Shown here piece by piece: positions 33,912 through 36,406 of a DNA stretch of 36,406 nucleotides (positions are counted from its first letter, which is position 1; each line of letters starts with the position of its first letter). A program made the position numbers and the translations under genes. Source of the DNA: CALXQW01 sp031553045 (GTDB taxonomy: Bacteria; Verrucomicrobiota; Verrucomicrobiia; Opitutales; Intestinicryptomonadaceae); assembly GCA_031553045.1 (NCBI GenBank), contig JAVBLZ010000023.1, forward strand, positions 1 through 36,406, read 5' to 3'. The notes below the pieces were generated by a model, which made no database searches, had not been told where the DNA came from, and saw nothing but the letters and a program-made list of their open reading frames with translations.

Positions 33912-35450
33912 ATGAAAACATTAAGCAATTTGAAGGGTTTGCCCGCAATACCCGCATTTCACATAGTGATAACGGCTGTTTTAGGCACAATTTTAATGGA
34001 TATATTTTTGTATAGCGGCGGAAATGTTTTTTTAGCCTTGCTTGCCCTATTCATCCTAATAACCCCGCTTGATTTAAGCTACTACAAAAGTCGGAAAAAC
34101 TGCTTTCTATTTGCCGCAACAGCCTTGAGCGTGCTTGCTTGTTTCACAAATGCAAACTCATTCAATGATTTTCTGAGTACTTCATTTGTCTGCATACTCT
34201 GCATGATAGTTTTTAGGGCAATGCAACTAAAAGTGTATTCTCCAAAATTAAAACCTCTGTGGCTTTTAAGCATATTGGTTTTTCTTTTTTCCGTCGTGAT
34301 TGAACCTGTGGCACGCACAAAAGAATTCTGCGGGAAAAAGAATTTTTCTTCTGAAAAATTTTTGATATTCGTTGCAGCATTTGGCATTGTCTTAATTGTA
34401 TCGACAATATTTATAACAATATTTTCTTCAGCCTCACCACAGTGGGAACCGCTTAGCAAATGGATTTCAGAGAATATCATCGGGAATTTTGATTTTAAAA
34501 GATTTGCCGCTTGGCTCCTATATTTCATTCTTCTATTTGCGTTCTTTGGAATGTTTTTTTATACCAAGGCAATAAACGCCATCAAAAATGAATTTCATAT
34601 TACAGAAACAAACACACCTCAAGAATATGAATCTTTTGTGCTAAAAAACATAGAATTAATTCTCTATGCCGTAGGCGCAGCGCTTGTGGTTTTCAATATA
34701 ATTTTTGCCATAGAAAACTATTTCAACATATCTTACTTCATTTGGGGTTTAGATTTACCCAAGGGTTTCACTCATAAATCCTACGCTGAACAGGGCGCAA
34801 ACTCTTTGGCTACGGCAATATTTGTTGCGGCTGTCATCTTGGCATTTTTAAACTCTGGCAACAACAAAGGCTTGAGAGCGAAAATAAATATACTTGTCTA
34901 TATTTGGATACTTCAAAATTTTCTAATTTGCATTTCAGCGTTTGGACGCTTGGCAAGCTATGTATCGGCGTATGATTTCACGCTTACCCGCCTAAATGGC
35001 ATGCTCTGTTGCGTATTGCTTTTTGTGGGTCTGATAATTTCTTTCATCAAAATCTTTAATTCAAAATCTTTGATTTGGCTGGTTAATACATCATTTATCG
35101 CACTTTGCTCTCTTGTTATTTTAAACGGCCTTTGGGATAAAGACCGCTTTGTAGCCAATTATAACGTGGATAAATTTTTAGAGCGCCACGCTGAAAATAA
35201 AACCAATAACTATGTGGATATCCAATATATTTTGACTCTGGATAAATTATCATCTTTGGGGGCAAGGTTAAAATTGCATAAACACTACCAGCAGTATCAA
35301 TTAGTTCAAACTGCAAACCTAAAAATAGAAGATTTGAAGGCGGAGTGGGAGAACAAAGAATACGAATATGAAAAAGGACTGCGCTTTATAGACTTGCGTT
35401 ATATGCGCACCAAATGCGAAGTTGCCGCACTGGGCATCTTTAATAACTAA
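33912..35450 (+). CDS. DUF4173-like polytopic membrane protein
   Basis: A 512-residue protein with about ten membrane helices over residues ~10-410 and a soluble C-terminal tail of ~100 residues. The central block (RLASYVSAYDFTLTRLNG at ~360-380, preceded by a long helix pair) has the DUF4173 pattern, a family of unknown function often next to regulators or transport genes. I chose the ATG at 33912; the longer frame opens with TTG and adds 14 residues without a hydrophobic feature. The next gene, on the same strand, starts 23 bases after the stop, so the two are likely co-transcribed. Confidence 0.75.
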   Translation: MKTLSNLKGLPAIPAFHIVITAVLGTILMDIFLYSGGNVFLALLALFILITPLDLSYYKSRKNCFLFAATALSVLACFTNANSFNDFLSTSFVCILCMIVFRAMQLKVYSPKLKPLWLLSILVFLFSVVIEPVARTKEFCGKKNFSSEKFLIFVAAFGIVLIVSTIFITIFSSASPQWEPLSKWISENIIGNFDFKRFAAWLLYFILLFAFFGMFFYTKAINAIKNEFHITETNTPQEYESFVLKNIELILYAVGAALVVFNIIFAIENYFNISYFIWGLDLPKGFTHKSYAEQGANSLATAIFVAAVILAFLNSGNNKGLRAKINILVYIWILQNFLICISAFGRLASYVSAYDFTLTRLNGMLCCVLLFVGLIISFIKIFNSKSLIWLVNTSFIALCSLVILNGLWDKDRFVANYNVDKFLERHAENKTNNYVDIQYILTLDKLSSLGARLKLHKHYQQYQLVQTANLKIEDLKAEWENKEYEYEKGLRFIDLRYMRTKCEVAALGIFNN

Positions 35451-35473
35451 ACCGTATCAAATAAAAATTGTTT

Positions 35474-36061
35474 ATGAAAAATAAATTTTTGATAACTTTG
35501 ACTTGTACGCTTGCCGGTGTTTTTGTGTGGTCGGGGATAAGCCCTTACAATAGGGGGATATGGTATGTCGAAATATCCAGCGTGCTGATTGTGTTTTTTG
35601 CCCTCATTTTTACGCATAAAAAATTTCTTTTTTCAAACACCAGCTACTTCATAGTGTCATTGTGGCTGGCTATGCACGCCATAGGCGCAAAATATAGTTT
35701 TGAACTTGTGCCATTTGATTGGGTTACAAATCTATTTGGTTTTGAACGCAACCATTATGATAGGGTTGCCCACTTTGTCATAGGGTTAAACGCATACGGC
35801 GTGGCTGAATTTTTATTCAGGACAAAGCGTGCAAATTCAATCAAAGCTGCGGGTTTTTTTGGCGTCTTATTTATAATGGCTATGGCAAACGCTTGGGAGC
35901 TTATAGAATGGTCATACGCCGAAATTGACGGCGGTGAGGTCGGCGCAGCTTTTTTGGGTTCTCAAGGAGACGTTTGGGATGCCCAAAAAGATATGTTAGC
36001 GGACACTCTCGGCGCAATAAGTTCTTATTTTATTTTTACGCTGCTTAATAAAAAATATTAG
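35474..36061 (+). CDS. YjdF/DUF2238-like membrane protein
   Basis: A 195-residue integral membrane protein of the DUF2238 (YjdF) family: five to six membrane helices with the conserved motifs RNHYDRVAHF (~95-105), NAWELIEWSYA (~140), and LGSQGDVWDAQKDM (~164-178). Function is unknown. The start is placed at the ATG at 35474 because the upstream alternative is a TTG only two codons earlier. It is the second gene of a likely two-gene unit after the DUF4173-like protein and is followed by a bidirectional terminator. Confidence 0.88.
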   Translation: MKNKFLITLTCTLAGVFVWSGISPYNRGIWYVEISSVLIVFFALIFTHKKFLFSNTSYFIVSLWLAMHAIGAKYSFELVPFDWVTNLFGFERNHYDRVAHFVIGLNAYGVAEFLFRTKRANSIKAAGFFGVLFIMAMANAWELIEWSYAEIDGGEVGAAFLGSQGDVWDAQKDMLADTLGAISSYFIFTLLNKKY

Positions 36062-36093
36062 AGCGCCACGAATTAAGTTTGCCTCAACATCCA

Positions 36094-36127
36094 CAAAAAA
36101 AACGGCATCAATTAGTGCCGCTTTTTA
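36094..36127. terminator. Bidirectional terminator between convergent genes
   Basis: A short CGGCA/TGCCG stem (36103-36107, 36116-36120) with an A-run on its left and a T-run on its right, so it can act on both strands. It ends the DUF2238 gene (plus) and the DUF4114-like gene (minus). Confidence 0.78.
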
Positions 36128-36135
36128 AATATCAA

Positions 36136-36406
36136 TTATTTTTTCTTGCCTGAAAGCCTTTTGAAAAATATCCCCATGCCGCCAGCCAACAATAGGGTTG
36201 TCATAACGCCGGGAAGTGGCTGACCTGACGGAGAACCTGGACCCCCGGCGGCCTGTGTAGGAATGATTTGTATTGCGTAGAATACGTCGTTATAGTCTGA
36301 GTCATACTTGAATGCCGAGTCTTCAAAACCAACGATAAGTGTTTTGAGATCTCCGTACACCAACTGACGCACACCGTCAACTTCAGTATAATACCATGTG
36401 CCAACC
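36136..36406 (-). CDS. C-terminal end of a DUF4114-like anchored surface protein (truncated by window)
   Basis: The frame is open to the right edge, so only the last ~90 residues are visible; the GTG at 36372 is internal (upstream codons read VGTWYYTEVDG). The DUF4114-type motif is clear: YGDLKTLIVGFEDS followed by SDYNDVFYAIQI. It ends with a C-terminal anchor: PLPGVMTTLLLAGGMGIFF then KRLSGKKK. The PEP motif of standard PEP-CTERM signals is replaced by PLPG, a known variant of such tails. Signal peptide and N-terminal domains lie outside the window. It is probably a surface or matrix protein. Confidence 0.8.
   Translation of the reverse strand, partial: VGTWYYTEVDGVRQLVYGDLKTLIVGFEDSAFKYDSDYNDVFYAIQIIPTQAAGGPGSPSGQPLPGVMTTLLLAGGMGIFFKRLSGKKK

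Overview
The window reads like a chromosomal contig end from an uncultured, host-associated Verrucomicrobiota bacterium, probably from the Opitutales/Puniceicoccales side. Four things point there: a five-gene minus-strand block with the order and architecture of the Amuc_1102-1098 locus of Akkermansia muciniphila; several PEP-CTERM or PEP-CTERM-like surface proteins; a secreted sulfatase, sialate O-acetylesterase and beta-helix glycan genes; and AT-leaning DNA with few clear Shine-Dalgarno sites. Lineage is inferred from protein recognition only; there is no rRNA in the window.

Layout. Positions 1-115 are an extremely C/G-rich low-complexity edge, probably an artefact. Positions 116-1415 have no intact gene but hold a decayed reading frame, a small inverted repeat and one copy of a MITE-like element. 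Positions 1464-8744 (minus) carry the pilus-like/secretin operon: Ig-like exported protein, PilM-PilN fusion, PilO-like Amuc_1100 homologue, Amuc_1099-like protein, and secretin. Positions 8745-9166 hold a second copy of the element and a terminator. Positions 9167-12244 (minus) encode a nucleotide-sugar 4,6-dehydratase and a PLP aminotransferase that together would make a 4-amino-6-deoxy sugar. Positions 12361-18819 (minus) hold an AsmA-like protein with threefold internal repeats, a membrane protein, purH, a LysM/TPR lipoprotein and purC. Then follow a sialate O-acetylesterase (19014-20561) and two paralogous PEP-CTERM beta-rich surface proteins (20737-25553).

The strand then flips. A plus-strand operon (25831-32335) encodes a secreted right-handed beta-helix protein, a large secreted enzyme-like protein of no family I recognise, and a secreted M14 metallopeptidase whose start overlaps the preceding stop. 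A sulfatase converges on it. Two membrane proteins (DUF4173-like and YjdF/DUF2238-like) follow on the plus strand, and the window closes inside a minus-strand DUF4114-like protein with a C-terminal anchor.

Together the genes suggest a glycan-foraging bacterium. Exported esterase, sulfatase, beta-helix and unknown enzymes would act on decorated host or dietary glycans, PEP-CTERM proteins would decorate the envelope, the sugar-nucleotide pair would feed glycosylation, and the Amuc_1100-type machinery would build an envelope-spanning filament or secretion apparatus. The most notable items are the complete Amuc_1098-1102-like operon outside the Akkermansia gene set, the unassigned 1149-residue protein in its small operon, and a previously unannotated family of TA-flanked inverted-repeat elements present three times.
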